DNA from: Enterorhabdus sp. P55
GTDB taxonomy: Bacteria; Actinomycetota; Coriobacteriia; Coriobacteriales; Eggerthellaceae
Assembly (NCBI RefSeq): GCF_009911695.1
Contig: NZ_QWKK01000018.1
Span: 1-33,834 of the forward strand
Length of the DNA: 33,834 nucleotides
Direction of reading: 5' to 3'
Every line of letters begins with the position of its first letter. Within the stretch, counting starts at the first letter, position 1. A program made the position numbers and the translations under genes. The notes beneath the pieces are model-generated. The model searched no databases and had not been told where the DNA came from. It worked only from the letters and a program-made list of their open reading frames with translations. Shown in pieces: positions 16,508-26,205 of the stretch.

Positions 16508-16711
16508 ATGGCGGAAGGTACTGTTAAGTGGTTTAACCCGGAGAAGGGCTACGGCTTCATCTCTCAGAGCGACGGCGAGGATCTCTTCGTCCACTTCTCC
16601 GAGATCAAGATGGACGGCTTCAAGACGCTCGACGAGGGCGCTGCCGTCTCCTTTGACGTGACCACTGGTCAGAACGGCAAGCTGCAGGCCAGCAACGTCG
16701 TGCGTCTGTAA
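16508..16711 (+). CDS. CspA-family cold-shock protein
   Basis: A 67-residue single-stranded nucleic-acid-binding OB-fold protein that acts as an RNA chaperone. RNP1 is KGYGFIS and RNP2 is LFVHFSEI. It starts [17 protein letters not shown] and ends [13 protein letters not shown] at 16508 has AGAGGA 6 bases upstream. Codon choice is strongly biased, as for a highly expressed gene. Monocistronic, with its own leader and terminator. Confidence 0.96.
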   Translation: MAEGTVKWFNPEKGYGFISQSDGEDLFVHFSEIKMDGFKTLDEGAAVSFDVTTGQNGKLQASNVVRL

Positions 16712-16741
16712 AAAGTCGCGTCGTTTTACCCAAACGCTCAA

Positions 16742-16769
16742 GGGGCTCCCGCACGGGAGCCCCTTTTGT
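16742..16769 (+). terminator. csp terminator
   Basis: GGGGCTCCC, loop GCAC, GGGAGCCCC, then TTTTG. The stem is 9 bp and perfect. It also lies at the 3' end of the convergent queA, where the minus-strand tail (TTGAGCG) is poor. Confidence 0.85.
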
Positions 16770-16786
16770 TCTGCCGGGAAGGCGAG

Positions 16787-17872
16787 CTAGCGGATGAGCA
16801 TGGCGTCGCCGAAGGAGAGGAGGCGATAGCGCTCCTCCACGGCATGGGCGTAGGCGGCGAGGATGCGCTCGCGGGACGAGAAAGCCGATACGAGCATCAT
16901 GAGGGTGGATTTGGGCACGTGGAAGTTGGTGACGAGGCCGTCCACCACGTGGAACTCATAGCCAGGCAGGATGTAGAGCGAGGTGGCCTCGCGCTCACGC
17001 GGCCGCAGGGCGCCGGCCTCGGCGTTCCAGGCGCTCTCGAGGGAGCGCACCGACGTGGTGCCCACGGCGAACACGCGGCCCCCGCGCTCGTGGCAGCGCT
17101 CCACCGCCTCCACCGTGGCCGGCGGCACCGTGTAGAACTCGGTGTGGATGGCGTGGTCGGCCGGGTCGTCCTCGTCCACCACGCGGAAGGTGTCAAGCCC
17201 CACCTCCAGCTCGACGGTGGCCCACTCGACGCCCTGGGCCTTGAGGGCCTCGATCAGCCCCGGGGTGAAGTGGAGCCCTGCCGTGGGGGCGGCCGCCGAG
17301 CTCTCGCGACGGGAGTAGACGGTCTGGTAGAGCTCCTCGTCGCCGGCGTAGTCGCGGATGTAGGGCGGCAGGGGCGTGTGGCCCACGGCGTGGAGCGCCT
17401 CGTCGAGGGAGGCGAGCGGGGTGGAGAGCCGCGCGACGCGCTCGCCCTTCTGGCCCCCCGGGGCCCAGTCGATGATCTCGGCCGAGAGCGCCACCTGCCC
17501 TCCGGCGTCGGTGAAGTCAACCACCGCGCCGCTGCCCGGCTTCAGGCGCTTGCCCGGGCGCACGAGCACCTCCCAGAAGGCCACGCGGTTGGTGCGCGGC
17601 TCGGGGCCTCCCGTCTCGCGGAGCAGGAACACCTCGGCCGCCCCGCCCGTGCCGCGCTTGGCTCCCAGCAGGCGCGCAGGCATGACGCGGGTCTCGTTGG
17701 CCACCAGCACATCGCCCGGGCGCAGGTAGTCGGCGATGTCGCAGAAGACGCGGTCCTCAAGGGCGCCGGTGGCGCGATCCATCACGAGCAGGCGGCACCG
17801 GTCGCGCACGGCGGCGGGCTCCTGGGCGATGAGCTCCTCGGGCAGGTCGTAGTCGAAGTCGGCGGTTCTCAT
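16787..17872 (-). CDS. queA: tRNA preQ1(34) S-adenosylmethionine ribosyltransferase-isomerase
   Basis: A 361-residue enzyme that transfers and rearranges ribose from SAM onto preQ1 at tRNA position 34, giving epoxyqueuosine. Family marks: MRTADFDYDLPEELIAQEPA, GDVLVANETRVMPARLLG, PLPPYIRD, SAAAPTAGLHFT, and VTNFHVPKSTLMMLVSAF near the end. The start is ATG at 17872 with GGAAGGAA upstream on the minus strand; the longer open frame upstream (Pro/Ala/Arg-rich) is only GC-driven. It lies 55 bases after queH in a minus-strand operon and converges on csp. Confidence 0.96.
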   Translation of the reverse strand: MRTADFDYDLPEELIAQEPAAVRDRCRLLVMDRATGALEDRVFCDIADYLRPGDVLVANETRVMPARLLGAKRGTGGAAEVFLLRETGGPEPRTNRVAFWEVLVRPGKRLKPGSGAVVDFTDAGGQVALSAEIIDWAPGGQKGERVARLSTPLASLDEALHAVGHTPLPPYIRDYAGDEELYQTVYSRRESSAAAPTAGLHFTPGLIEALKAQGVEWATVELEVGLDTFRVVDEDDPADHAIHTEFYTVPPATVEAVERCHERGGRVFAVGTTSVRSLESAWNAEAGALRPREREATSLYILPGYEFHVVDGLVTNFHVPKSTLMMLVSAFSSRERILAAYAHAVEERYRLLSFGDAMLIR

Positions 17873-17927
17873 GGGGTTCCTTCCTCGGTTAGCGGAACGG
17901 GGCGGCGCCGGGATGCGGCGCGCGGGG

Positions 17928-18899
17928 TCAGCGGGCGTCGGGCTTGGCGGGATCGTCACCGGATGCCGCGCCGCCCTGGGCGCGCAGGGCCTTGAGTGCC
18001 GCGCGCTGACGGGCCCGCTTGGCGGCGTAGGCCTCCTTCTCGGCGCGACGCGCGGCCCGCTGCTCCTCGGCGGCCGCATGCTCGGCGGCATGGGCGTCGC
18101 GCTCGGCTGCTCGCTTTGCGGCGCGGGCGGCCTTGCGCAGGGCTCGCTCGGCGGCGGCCTCCTCGTCGGAGAAGCGGCAGCCGCAGTAGTTCTGGCGGTA
18201 GAGGCCCTCTTCGCGCGAGCGGCGCGTGGCCTCGTCGTAGTAGGGGCGCCAGTCATCGAAGCGCGCGGCGATGCCGGCGCGGGCGCAGGCGCGCGCAAGC
18301 TCCTCGTGGATGACGGCGGTGTACTGGTAGGGGCTCACCGAGAGCGTCGTCCCCAGCGCGTCGAAGCCGTGGGCTGCCGCATAGGCCGCCGCCTCCTCGA
18401 AGCGCAGGCGGTAGCAGGCCCGGCAGCGCGCCTGGCGCGCCCGCTCGGCCGCATCGGCGCCGGCGTCACGCGCGTCCGTCTCGGAGGCGCCTCCCGCCTC
18501 GCCGGCACCGTCCGCGCTGGCGGCGCCCGGCTTCCCGTCGGCATCGATCGTCGCGCGTCGTGCGGTTTCGGGGCCCTCGTTTCCCGGACGTGCCGGCTGC
18601 GCCTCGTGGACGATGACGCCGAAGCGCTCCCGCGCCGCGTCCCCCACGCGCCCGACCGCGTCCTCCCAGGACGCCGGGTCGTAGGGGGCCTCGACTACCG
18701 CGAGCCCTTGGCGCGCGGCCCAGCCGGCCAGGGCGTCACGACGCCGGGCGTACTCGTCAGCTGGGTGGATGTTGGAGTTGGCGTAGAAGACGACGGGCTC
18801 GACGCCCTCCTCGCGCAGGATGCGCACCGGCTCGAGCGAGCAGGGGCCGCAGCAGGCGTGGAGTAGCGTTTTCGTCGGTTTTGCGGATGCGTTCGTCAT
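17928..18899 (-). CDS. queH: Epoxyqueuosine reductase QueH with insertion and charged tail
   Basis: A 323-residue cobalamin-independent epoxyqueuosine reductase that makes queuosine after QueA. Metal and redox cysteines are conserved: C16-C17 with C20 (HACCGPCS), C159/C162 (RCRACYRLR) and C239/C241 (NYCGC). Other marks are FYANSNIHPADEY and TTLSVSPYQ. It is larger than typical QueH (about 180-260 residues) for two reasons: a low-complexity, Asp/Ala/Gly-rich insertion at about 100-155 just before the CxxC, and a 75-residue Ala/Arg/Glu helical tail (about 246-323). Both look like lineage extensions rather than domains. The mRNA appears leaderless. Confidence 0.92.
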   Translation of the reverse strand: MTNASAKPTKTLLHACCGPCSLEPVRILREEGVEPVVFYANSNIHPADEYARRRDALAGWAARQGLAVVEAPYDPASWEDAVGRVGDAARERFGVIVHEAQPARPGNEGPETARRATIDADGKPGAASADGAGEAGGASETDARDAGADAAERARQARCRACYRLRFEEAAAYAAAHGFDALGTTLSVSPYQYTAVIHEELARACARAGIAARFDDWRPYYDEATRRSREEGLYRQNYCGCRFSDEEAAAERALRKAARAAKRAAERDAHAAEHAAAEEQRAARRAEKEAYAAKRARQRAALKALRAQGGAASGDDPAKPDAR

Positions 18900-18906
18900 G
18901 GGCGCT

Positions 18907-18915
18907 ATACTACCA
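18907..18915 (-). promoter_or_regulatory. Promoter of a leaderless queH-queA mRNA
   Basis: On the minus strand TGG-TAGTAT, an extended -10, ends 7 bases before the queH ATG at 18899, so the transcript should start at or next to the start codon. There is no Shine-Dalgarno sequence. The same bases read on plus give TATACT (18906-18911), a possible divergent -10 for the HAD/tgt unit. Confidence 0.6.
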
Positions 18916-19034
18916 TGACGCTCGCGAGCCCGCCCGCGCGCCCACCGCGCGAGGCATCCGCCCGCCGCGCGACCTCACGTCACGCCTTCGCGTGCCGCGC
19001 CGACTGACCGACCGCTACCTCCCCAGGAGGAACC

Positions 19035-21085
<2,051 letters not shown>

Positions 21086-21103
21086 GACGCCGCCCGCGTG
21101 CCG

Positions 21104-21273
21104 AAACGGTGCACTTTTCACGACTTTGCGACAGCTCGGCCGGGCCAGAAGAGGTCGTCCGCGCGTTCGTATCGGAAATTCGGTTGTTCGCCCATCCGGG
21201 CTGTCGCGAGCCCCCTTCCGGGAGCGCTCAGTTGCCCCGAAGCGTCGCAAAGTCGTCGAAAATGAGCAGCTTT
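21104..21273. repeat. Palindromic intergenic element, subtype B, copy 2
   Basis: The left arm at 21104-21132 (AAACGGTGCACTTTTC then ACGACTTTGCGAC) pairs with the right arm at 21244-21273 (GTCGCAAAGTCGTC then GAAAATGAGCAGCTTTG). The arms share ACGACTTTGCGAC exactly and decay outward. The centre holds CCAGAAGAGG, as in the copy at 1213-1386. It lies between tgt and secDF. Confidence 0.7.
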
Positions 21274-21381
21274 GCCCGCTGCGTTGGCGCGTGAGGGCGG
21301 TTTTTTCCGCATGAGTGGATAAACTGCCCGTACCGGGGTGCAATGCTGCGGTTTTGTGGCAAAATAAACAAGTTAAACCGC

Positions 21382-21403
21382 AGGCGCGATTCGCGCCTGT
21401 TTT
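21382..21403 (+). terminator. Hairpin upstream of secDF, terminator or attenuator
   Basis: AGGCGCG, loop ATT, CGCGCCT, then GTTTTC, 64 bases before the secDF start. It may end the tgt transcript, but no promoter is obvious in the remaining 60 bases, so it could be an attenuator in the secDF leader. Confidence 0.55.
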
Positions 21404-21466
21404 CATGGGCGCCCCCGGCCGCCGCGTCGGGTGCGCGCGAAGCGATATGCAAGGAAGGTCTGCCCC

Positions 21467-24202
21467 ATGGCGCTCGAACGCACTGTCAAGAAGAAGCCGG
21501 GTCATAACGCCAACCGCCGCAACCTCTGGCTGCTCATCCTCACCACCCTGCTCGTGGTGGTCTCGGCGGTTCTGTTCACCCCGCCCAACGAGAAGATCAA
21601 CCAGGGCCTCGACATCCGCGGCGGCCTGTCGGTGGTGCTCACCGCCAAGACCGACGACGGCAGCGCCATCACGCCGGAGGACATGGAGGCCAGCCGCTCC
21701 ATCATCGAGAGCCGCGTGAACGCGCTCGGCGCGTCCGAGGCCACGGTGCAGCTCCAGGGCACCGACCAGATCCTCGTGCAGATCCCCGGCCTGTCGGACA
21801 CCGAGGAGGCGCTCGCCACCATCGGCAAGACCGGCTCGCTCGAGTTCGCCCCGCTCGACAGCTTCACCGACGAGAGCGTGAAGTCGGCCATCGAGAGCGG
21901 CAACTTCGGCCAGGAAGGCACCATCACCGACAGCTTCGGCAACTCCTTCCCCTCGGGCAAGCCCGAGGTGCTCGAGGTGGAGCCGGGCACCTACACGCCC
22001 ATCGTCACCGGCGATGAGATCACGCGCGTCCAGGTGGGCCGCGCGAGCGAGACGTCGTCGGACTACGCCGTGAACATCACCCTCGACTCCAAGGGCGCGA
22101 CGGCCTTCGCCGAGTGCACCAAGGAGCTCGCCCCCACCAAGGGCCGCATCGTCATCATCCTCGATAACGAGGTGCAGTCGGCCCCGGCCGTCCAGAGCGA
22201 GATTCCCGACGGCAACGTGCAGATCACCGGCAACTACACCCTCGACGAGGCCAAGGCGCTCCAGACGGTGCTCGAGTCCGGCTCGCTGCCCGTGAGCTTC
22301 GAGTACGCCCAGTCCCAGGTGGTGGGCCCCACCCTCGGCCAGGAGGCCCTCGCCTCCGGCGTCGTCGTGGCCCTCATCGGCCTGGCCATCGTCATGCTCT
22401 ACCTGCTGTTCTTCTACCACGGCCTGGGCCTCATCACGGCGGCGGCCATGGTGGTGTTTGCCGTGCTCTACCTGGGCATCCTGGCGGCGCTTTCGGCCTT
22501 CGGGCTGTTCAGCCTGTCGCTGGCGGGCATCGCCGGCATCGTGCTGACCATCGGTATGGCAGCCGACTCGTCCATCCTCACCCTCGAGCGCTTCCGCGAG
22601 GAGATACGCATGGGCCGCTCCGTGCGCGCCGCGTCCCTCACCGGCGTGAAGCACGCCATCTTCACCTCCATTGACGCCGACCTGGTGACCATGGTGTCGG
22701 CGCTGTCGCTGTTCTTCCTGGCGAGCGCGTCGGTCAAGGGCTTCGGCCTGACGCTCGCCCTCGGCATCATCTGCGACATCGTGATGATGGTGCTGTTCAA
22801 GGCGCCTCTCATCCGCCTGCTGGCCCCCGGCGCCATTGCCAAGAACCCCGGCTTCTGGGGCGTGCGCGACTCCGAGGAGGCGGCGCGCCGCTACGGGGCG
22901 CTCGCCGCAGCCGAGGGCGTGGATGTGGCCGCGGCCGAGACGGCCGACCAGATGGACGAGGCCGAGGCCACCGCGGTGGCCGCCCGTCGCGGCGGTGAGG
23001 CCGCCGAGGTGGCCGCCGTGGCCGTGGACAAGGTCAAGGGCCGCTTCATCAAGCACGACATCAACTTCCTCGGCTACCGCAAGGTGCTGCTCACCGCGGC
23101 CGCCGTGGCCATGGCGCTGTGTCTGGCGGTGGTGGGCCTGCGCGGCCTGAACTTCGGCATCGAGTTCGTGGGCGGCACCTCCATCGCCTTCCACGGCACC
23201 GGGGACGTGACCACCGAGCAGATGCGCACGGCCTTCGACGACGCCGGCGAGCCGGACGCTGTCATCCAGACCACCCAGTCCAGCGGCGAGAGCGGTTTTC
23301 TCGTGCGCACCACCACCACCTCGGCCGAGGACGCCACCGCCCACGCCAACGCCGTGGCCGACGCGCTCGGGCTGTCCACCAGCTCCTTCGAGGTGACCAC
23401 CATCGGCCCTGACTGGGGCGCCAGCGTCATCCAGTCCTCGCTCATCGCGTTCCTCGTGTCCATCGTGCTCATCATCATCTACATCGGCTTCCGCTTCGAG
23501 TACAAGATGGGCGTCATGGCCGTGGTGGCGCTGTTCCACGACCTCATCCTGGTGGTGGGCATCTACGCGCTCGTGGGCCGCGAGATCAACCCCAACACCA
23601 TTGCCGCGCTGCTCACCATCCTGGGCTACTCGCTCTACGACACGGTGGTGGTGTTCCATCGCATCAACGACAACATGAAGGGCGAGAACATTCGCTGCAC
23701 CTTCATGACCATGGCCAACCACTCCATCAACCAGGTGTTCCTGCGCACCATCAACACGACGCTCACCTCGCTCATCCCCGTGCTCGCCATGCTCCTGTTC
23801 GGCGGCGAGACGCTCAAGGACTTCGCCTTCGCCATGGTGATCGGCCTCATCGCCGGCTCCTACTCGTCCATCGCCATCGCCACGCCGCTCTACTGCCTGT
23901 GGAAGACGCGCGAGCCGCGCTACGCCAAGCTGCAGAAGAAGTACGGTACCGAGGTCGGCCGCTTCGAGTTCGACCACGCCGGCTCGCCCGCCATCGCCCA
24001 GGTGCCGCTGGCGCGCATCGAGGCTGACCAGGCCAAGGCGGCGGCTGCCGAGCGCGCTGAGCGCAAGGCCGCGAAGGCCGCCGCGCAAGCCGCCGAGGAG
24101 GGGGCGGCCCGCGCGGCCAAGCCCGCCTCGCCTAAGGGCGGCGCGTCCAAGCAGTCCAAGCGCACGGGATCCAAGAACCCGCGCAAGAACCACGGGAGGT
24201 AG
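21467..24202 (+). CDS. secDF: Fused protein translocase subunits SecD-SecF
   Basis: A 911-residue membrane protein that uses the proton gradient to help pull exported proteins from SecYEG. The SecD half (about 1-460) has a first helix at 20-40, a large outer domain (P1) and a helix bundle starting PTLGQEALASGVVVALIGLA. A cytoplasmic Ala/Glu-rich linker (about 465-525) joins it to the SecF half, which opens NFLGYRKVLL and GLNFGIEFVGGTSIAF and continues GPDWGASVIQSSLIAF. The C-terminal tail (about 845-911) is Lys/Ala-rich. SecD and SecF are separate in many bacteria; a single-chain form is known in Bacillus and others. ATG at 21467 has AAGGAAGG. No yajC is next to it. Confidence 0.95.
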   Translation: MALERTVKKKPGHNANRRNLWLLILTTLLVVVSAVLFTPPNEKINQGLDIRGGLSVVLTAKTDDGSAITPEDMEASRSIIESRVNALGASEATVQLQGTDQILVQIPGLSDTEEALATIGKTGSLEFAPLDSFTDESVKSAIESGNFGQEGTITDSFGNSFPSGKPEVLEVEPGTYTPIVTGDEITRVQVGRASETSSDYAVNITLDSKGATAFAECTKELAPTKGRIVIILDNEVQSAPAVQSEIPDGNVQITGNYTLDEAKALQTVLESGSLPVSFEYAQSQVVGPTLGQEALASGVVVALIGLAIVMLYLLFFYHGLGLITAAAMVVFAVLYLGILAALSAFGLFSLSLAGIAGIVLTIGMAADSSILTLERFREEIRMGRSVRAASLTGVKHAIFTSIDADLVTMVSALSLFFLASASVKGFGLTLALGIICDIVMMVLFKAPLIRLLAPGAIAKNPGFWGVRDSEEAARRYGALAAAEGVDVAAAETADQMDEAEATAVAARRGGEAAEVAAVAVDKVKGRFIKHDINFLGYRKVLLTAAAVAMALCLAVVGLRGLNFGIEFVGGTSIAFHGTGDVTTEQMRTAFDDAGEPDAVIQTTQSSGESGFLVRTTTTSAEDATAHANAVADALGLSTSSFEVTTIGPDWGASVIQSSLIAFLVSIVLIIIYIGFRFEYKMGVMAVVALFHDLILVVGIYALVGREINPNTIAALLTILGYSLYDTVVVFHRINDNMKGENIRCTFMTMANHSINQVFLRTINTTLTSLIPVLAMLLFGGETLKDFAFAMVIGLIAGSYSSIAIATPLYCLWKTREPRYAKLQKKYGTEVGRFEFDHAGSPAIAQVPLARIEADQAKAAAAERAERKAAKAAAQAAEEGAARAAKPASPKGGASKQSKRTGSKNPRKNHGR

Positions 24203-24206
24203 CCAG

Positions 24207-24536
24207 ATGGCCACGGTACGCGAGGGGAGCGCCCCCAACTTCTGCCCGCCGGTCGAGGAGGGCGTCACCATCCAGCTCGAGGATGAGAAGGGCGACGCCG
24301 TCACCCTCGAGTTCCTCGGGCTCCTGATCGACGGGGAGCGGAGCTACGGATTCTTCTTCCCCGTGGAGGAGGACGCCCCGGCGCTCTCGTCGGGCGAGGT
24401 GGTTCTGCTGGAGGTCGTGGAGCTGGACGAGGAGGGCCAGCCCGCCGCCTTCGAGCTCGTGGAGGACGAGGCCATCGCCGCCGACCTCTACGCTGCCTTC
24501 CAGGAGGCGACGCGGGATCTCTACGCCTTCGCCTAG
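24207..24536 (+). CDS. DUF1292-like acidic small protein
   Basis: A 109-residue acidic cytosolic protein. The pattern TIQLEDEKGDAVTLEFLGLL, YGFFFPVEED and VVLLEVVELDEEGQPAAFELVEDE matches the DUF1292 (YrzB-like) family, which has no established function. The ribosome site GGGAGGT overlaps the end of secDF and the ATG lies 4 bases after that stop, so it is coupled to secDF. A strong terminator follows, making it the last gene of the unit. Confidence 0.78.
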   Translation: MATVREGSAPNFCPPVEEGVTIQLEDEKGDAVTLEFLGLLIDGERSYGFFFPVEEDAPALSSGEVVLLEVVELDEEGQPAAFELVEDEAIAADLYAAFQEATRDLYAFA

Positions 24537-24557
24537 GGGCGAGAAAGGCCACTTCTG

Positions 24558-24600
24558 CGCCGAGGGCGCCCCTGATGCGGGCGCCCTCGGCGTTTTTTTT
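24558..24600 (+). terminator. Strong intrinsic terminator after DUF1292 gene
   Basis: CGCCGAGGGCGCCC pairs with GGGCGCCCTCGGCG around a short loop, followed by eight T residues (24593-24600). Confidence 0.92.
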
Positions 24601-24660
24601 GGGATGCGGGCGGGCGAGGTACGCTAGCGTGGCACGGCGCAGCGCGGCGCAGGCGACGCG

Positions 24661-24827
24661 GCGAAACTGGCCAGAAATGACGACCTGACGACAAAAACGA
24701 CGCTCCAGGAGCCTCCCTGAGCGGCCGTGCTGCCTCTGCGGAAGAGCCGACCTGGGGAAATGCCGACGCCGGCTCCCGTGCGAGGGGCACACCTGTCGTC
24801 AGGTCGTCATTTTTGGCCAGTTTGCGC
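24661..24827. repeat. Palindromic intergenic element, subtype A, copy 1
   Basis: The left arm at 24661-24692 (GCGAAACTGGCCAGAAATG then ACGACCTGACGAC) and the right arm at 24795-24827 are complementary with one mismatch and one indel over about 32 bases. The centre of about 100 bases is not palindromic and contains GACCTGGGG and CCGGCTC. The element lies between the DUF1292 terminator and the 3' end of the PNPOx gene, so it interrupts nothing. Confidence 0.85.
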
Positions 24828-24842
24828 GCGATCCCCGTGCGG

Positions 24843-25259
24843 CTAGAGGGCGATGGGGGCCCAGGTGCCGTCGATGTCGCAGAGCCAGGCCTCGGCGCCG
24901 GTCATCGAGAAGAGGGTGAGGCGTGCGTCATCGGGCCCGTCGTAGCTCTCGCCGAGGGACTCGAGGTGGCGCCAGGCCTCCTCGCGCACGGCGGCGCTCG
25001 CGCGGTCGTCCAGGTCGGCGCGGCCGCGCAGGATGATCCAGCCGCACCCCGGCTTCCAGGCGGTCAGCTCGAACTTGGGGTTGGCCTCAAGCTCACGGTA
25101 GACGTCCTTGGTGGTGGCGGTGGCGAACCAGATGCGCTCGCCCTCCTCGGCGGCGAAGCTGAAGGGCCGCACGTGGGGCTGGTCGCCCTCGCAGGTGGCC
25201 AGGTACCAGGCCGGCACGCTGGTGAGGTAGTTGACGATGGCGGTGGTTCCGGTGGTCAT
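24843..25259 (-). CDS. Pyridoxamine 5'-phosphate oxidase-family protein
   Basis: A 138-residue flavin-binding split-barrel protein. It starts TTGTTAIVNYLTSVPAWYLAT and continues QPHVRPFSFAAEEGERIWFAT and KFELTAWKPGCGWIILRGRA, the usual pattern of small PNPOx-like (general stress FMN/F420) proteins. The substrate is unknown; real pyridoxine oxidase is longer. The start ATG at 25259 has AAAGGAGA upstream on the minus strand; the longer open frame upstream runs through a large hairpin and is not real. It lies downstream of the riboflavin transporter operon, an attractive but unproven link, since members of this family bind FMN. Confidence 0.85.
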   Translation of the reverse strand: MTTGTTAIVNYLTSVPAWYLATCEGDQPHVRPFSFAAEEGERIWFATATTKDVYRELEANPKFELTAWKPGCGWIILRGRADLDDRASAAVREEAWRHLESLGESYDGPDDARLTLFSMTGAEAWLCDIDGTWAPIAL

Positions 25260-25276
25260 GGGTCTCCTTTCTGCTC

Positions 25277-25359
25277 GGCTGCGGGCTGGCGGCGGGGAGG
25301 GGGTGCTTCGCAAGCTGCGCAGCGCCTCGCATCCTCCTCCCCGCCGCCAGCCCGCAGCC
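25277..25359. repeat. Perfect 24-bp inverted repeat (long hairpin)
   Basis: The left arm (25277-25300) and right arm (25336-25359) are exact reverse complements; the arm begins GGCTGCGGGCTGGCGGC and ends GGGGAGG. With one bulged base the stem continues 6 more pairs (GGGTGC/GCATCC). On the plus strand it is followed by TTTTGG; on the minus strand by GAGCAGAAAGGAG, the ribosome site of the PNPOx gene. It separates ecfT from that gene. It may act as a terminator for plus-strand transcripts or as a barrier between the two minus-strand genes. Confidence 0.9.
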
Positions 25360-25401
25360 TTTTGGTGGGCCGACGCGGTGCCGGCCACCGTTTCGGTACG
25401 G

Positions 25402-26205
25402 TTAGAAGAGCGCGTTCGCGGCCAGGACGGCGGCGAGCATGAGGGCGAGCGCGGCGACAGCCCCTGCGTCACGGGGCGCGAGCGCGAGGGGGTGCAGGCG
25501 CGTGCGGCCGACGCCGCCATGGTAGCAGCGGGCCTCCATGGCGGCCGAGAGCGTCTCGGCGTGGCGGAAGGCGCTCGCGAACAGCGGCACCATGAGCGCC
25601 GTGAGCGACGCCATCCCCCCGCGCAGCGGGTTGGCGGAGAAGCGGGCGCCGCGGCTCATCTGGGCGCGGCGCACGGTGCGCAGCTCGAAGGCGAACTGGG
25701 GGAGGAACCTGAGCGCGATGCCCATCATCATTCCCAGCTCGTGCGCCGGCACCCCCACGCGGGCAAGCGGCGTGAGCAGCCGCTCGAAGGCCTCAGTGAT
25801 GTCGAGGGTGGTCGTGGTGAGCGTGAGCAGGCTCACGCCCAGCAGCAGGAGCACCAGGCGCACGGCGATGAAGGCCGCCTGGCGCAGGCCGGCCTCGCTC
25901 ACGATAAGCGGCCCCCATTGGAGGTAGACCTGCCCGCCCTGCACGAACAGCACGTTCAGGAGTGCCGTCACCACCACGATGAACAGCAAAGGGGCGATGG
26001 AGCGTGCCGCCTGGCCGAGCGGGATGCCGGCAGCCAGGTAGAAGCCGACGACGAACGCGGCGCACACCGCCAGCCCCGGCCAGCTCGTCGCGGCGAAGAC
26101 GATGGCCATGAGCGCGAGCGACCCGACCAGCTTCACGCGCGGATCCAGCTGGTGCACCGCGCTCTCGCCGGGCCAGTAGCGGCCGAAGAGCGCGTTATCG
26201 CCCAT
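25402..26205 (-). CDS. ecfT: ECF transporter transmembrane component EcfT
   Basis: A 267-residue membrane protein that couples the ATPases to the vitamin-binding S component. Several membrane helices run from about 25 to 120 and at the C terminus. The family start pattern is GRYWPGESAVHQLDPRVKL, and the coupling helices end in the Ala-Arg-Gly type motifs, here RRAQMSRGARF and AMEARCYHGG. The start is ATG at 26205, which overlaps the end of ecfA1A2 by 11 bases (coupling); a longer frame from 26247 lacks a ribosome site. It is the last gene of ribU-ecfA1A2-ecfT. Confidence 0.92.
   Translation of the reverse strand: MGDNALFGRYWPGESAVHQLDPRVKLVGSLALMAIVFAATSWPGLAVCAAFVVGFYLAAGIPLGQAARSIAPLLFIVVVTALLNVLFVQGGQVYLQWGPLIVSEAGLRQAAFIAVRLVLLLLGVSLLTLTTTTLDITEAFERLLTPLARVGVPAHELGMMMGIALRFLPQFAFELRTVRRAQMSRGARFSANPLRGGMASLTALMVPLFASAFRHAETLSAAMEARCYHGGVGRTRLHPLALAPRDAGAVAALALMLAAVLAANALF

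Noticed and set aside
16464-16520. Upstream ATG in the csp leader as a regulatory short ORF
   Set aside because: It has no ribosome site and runs out of frame into csp; probably chance.
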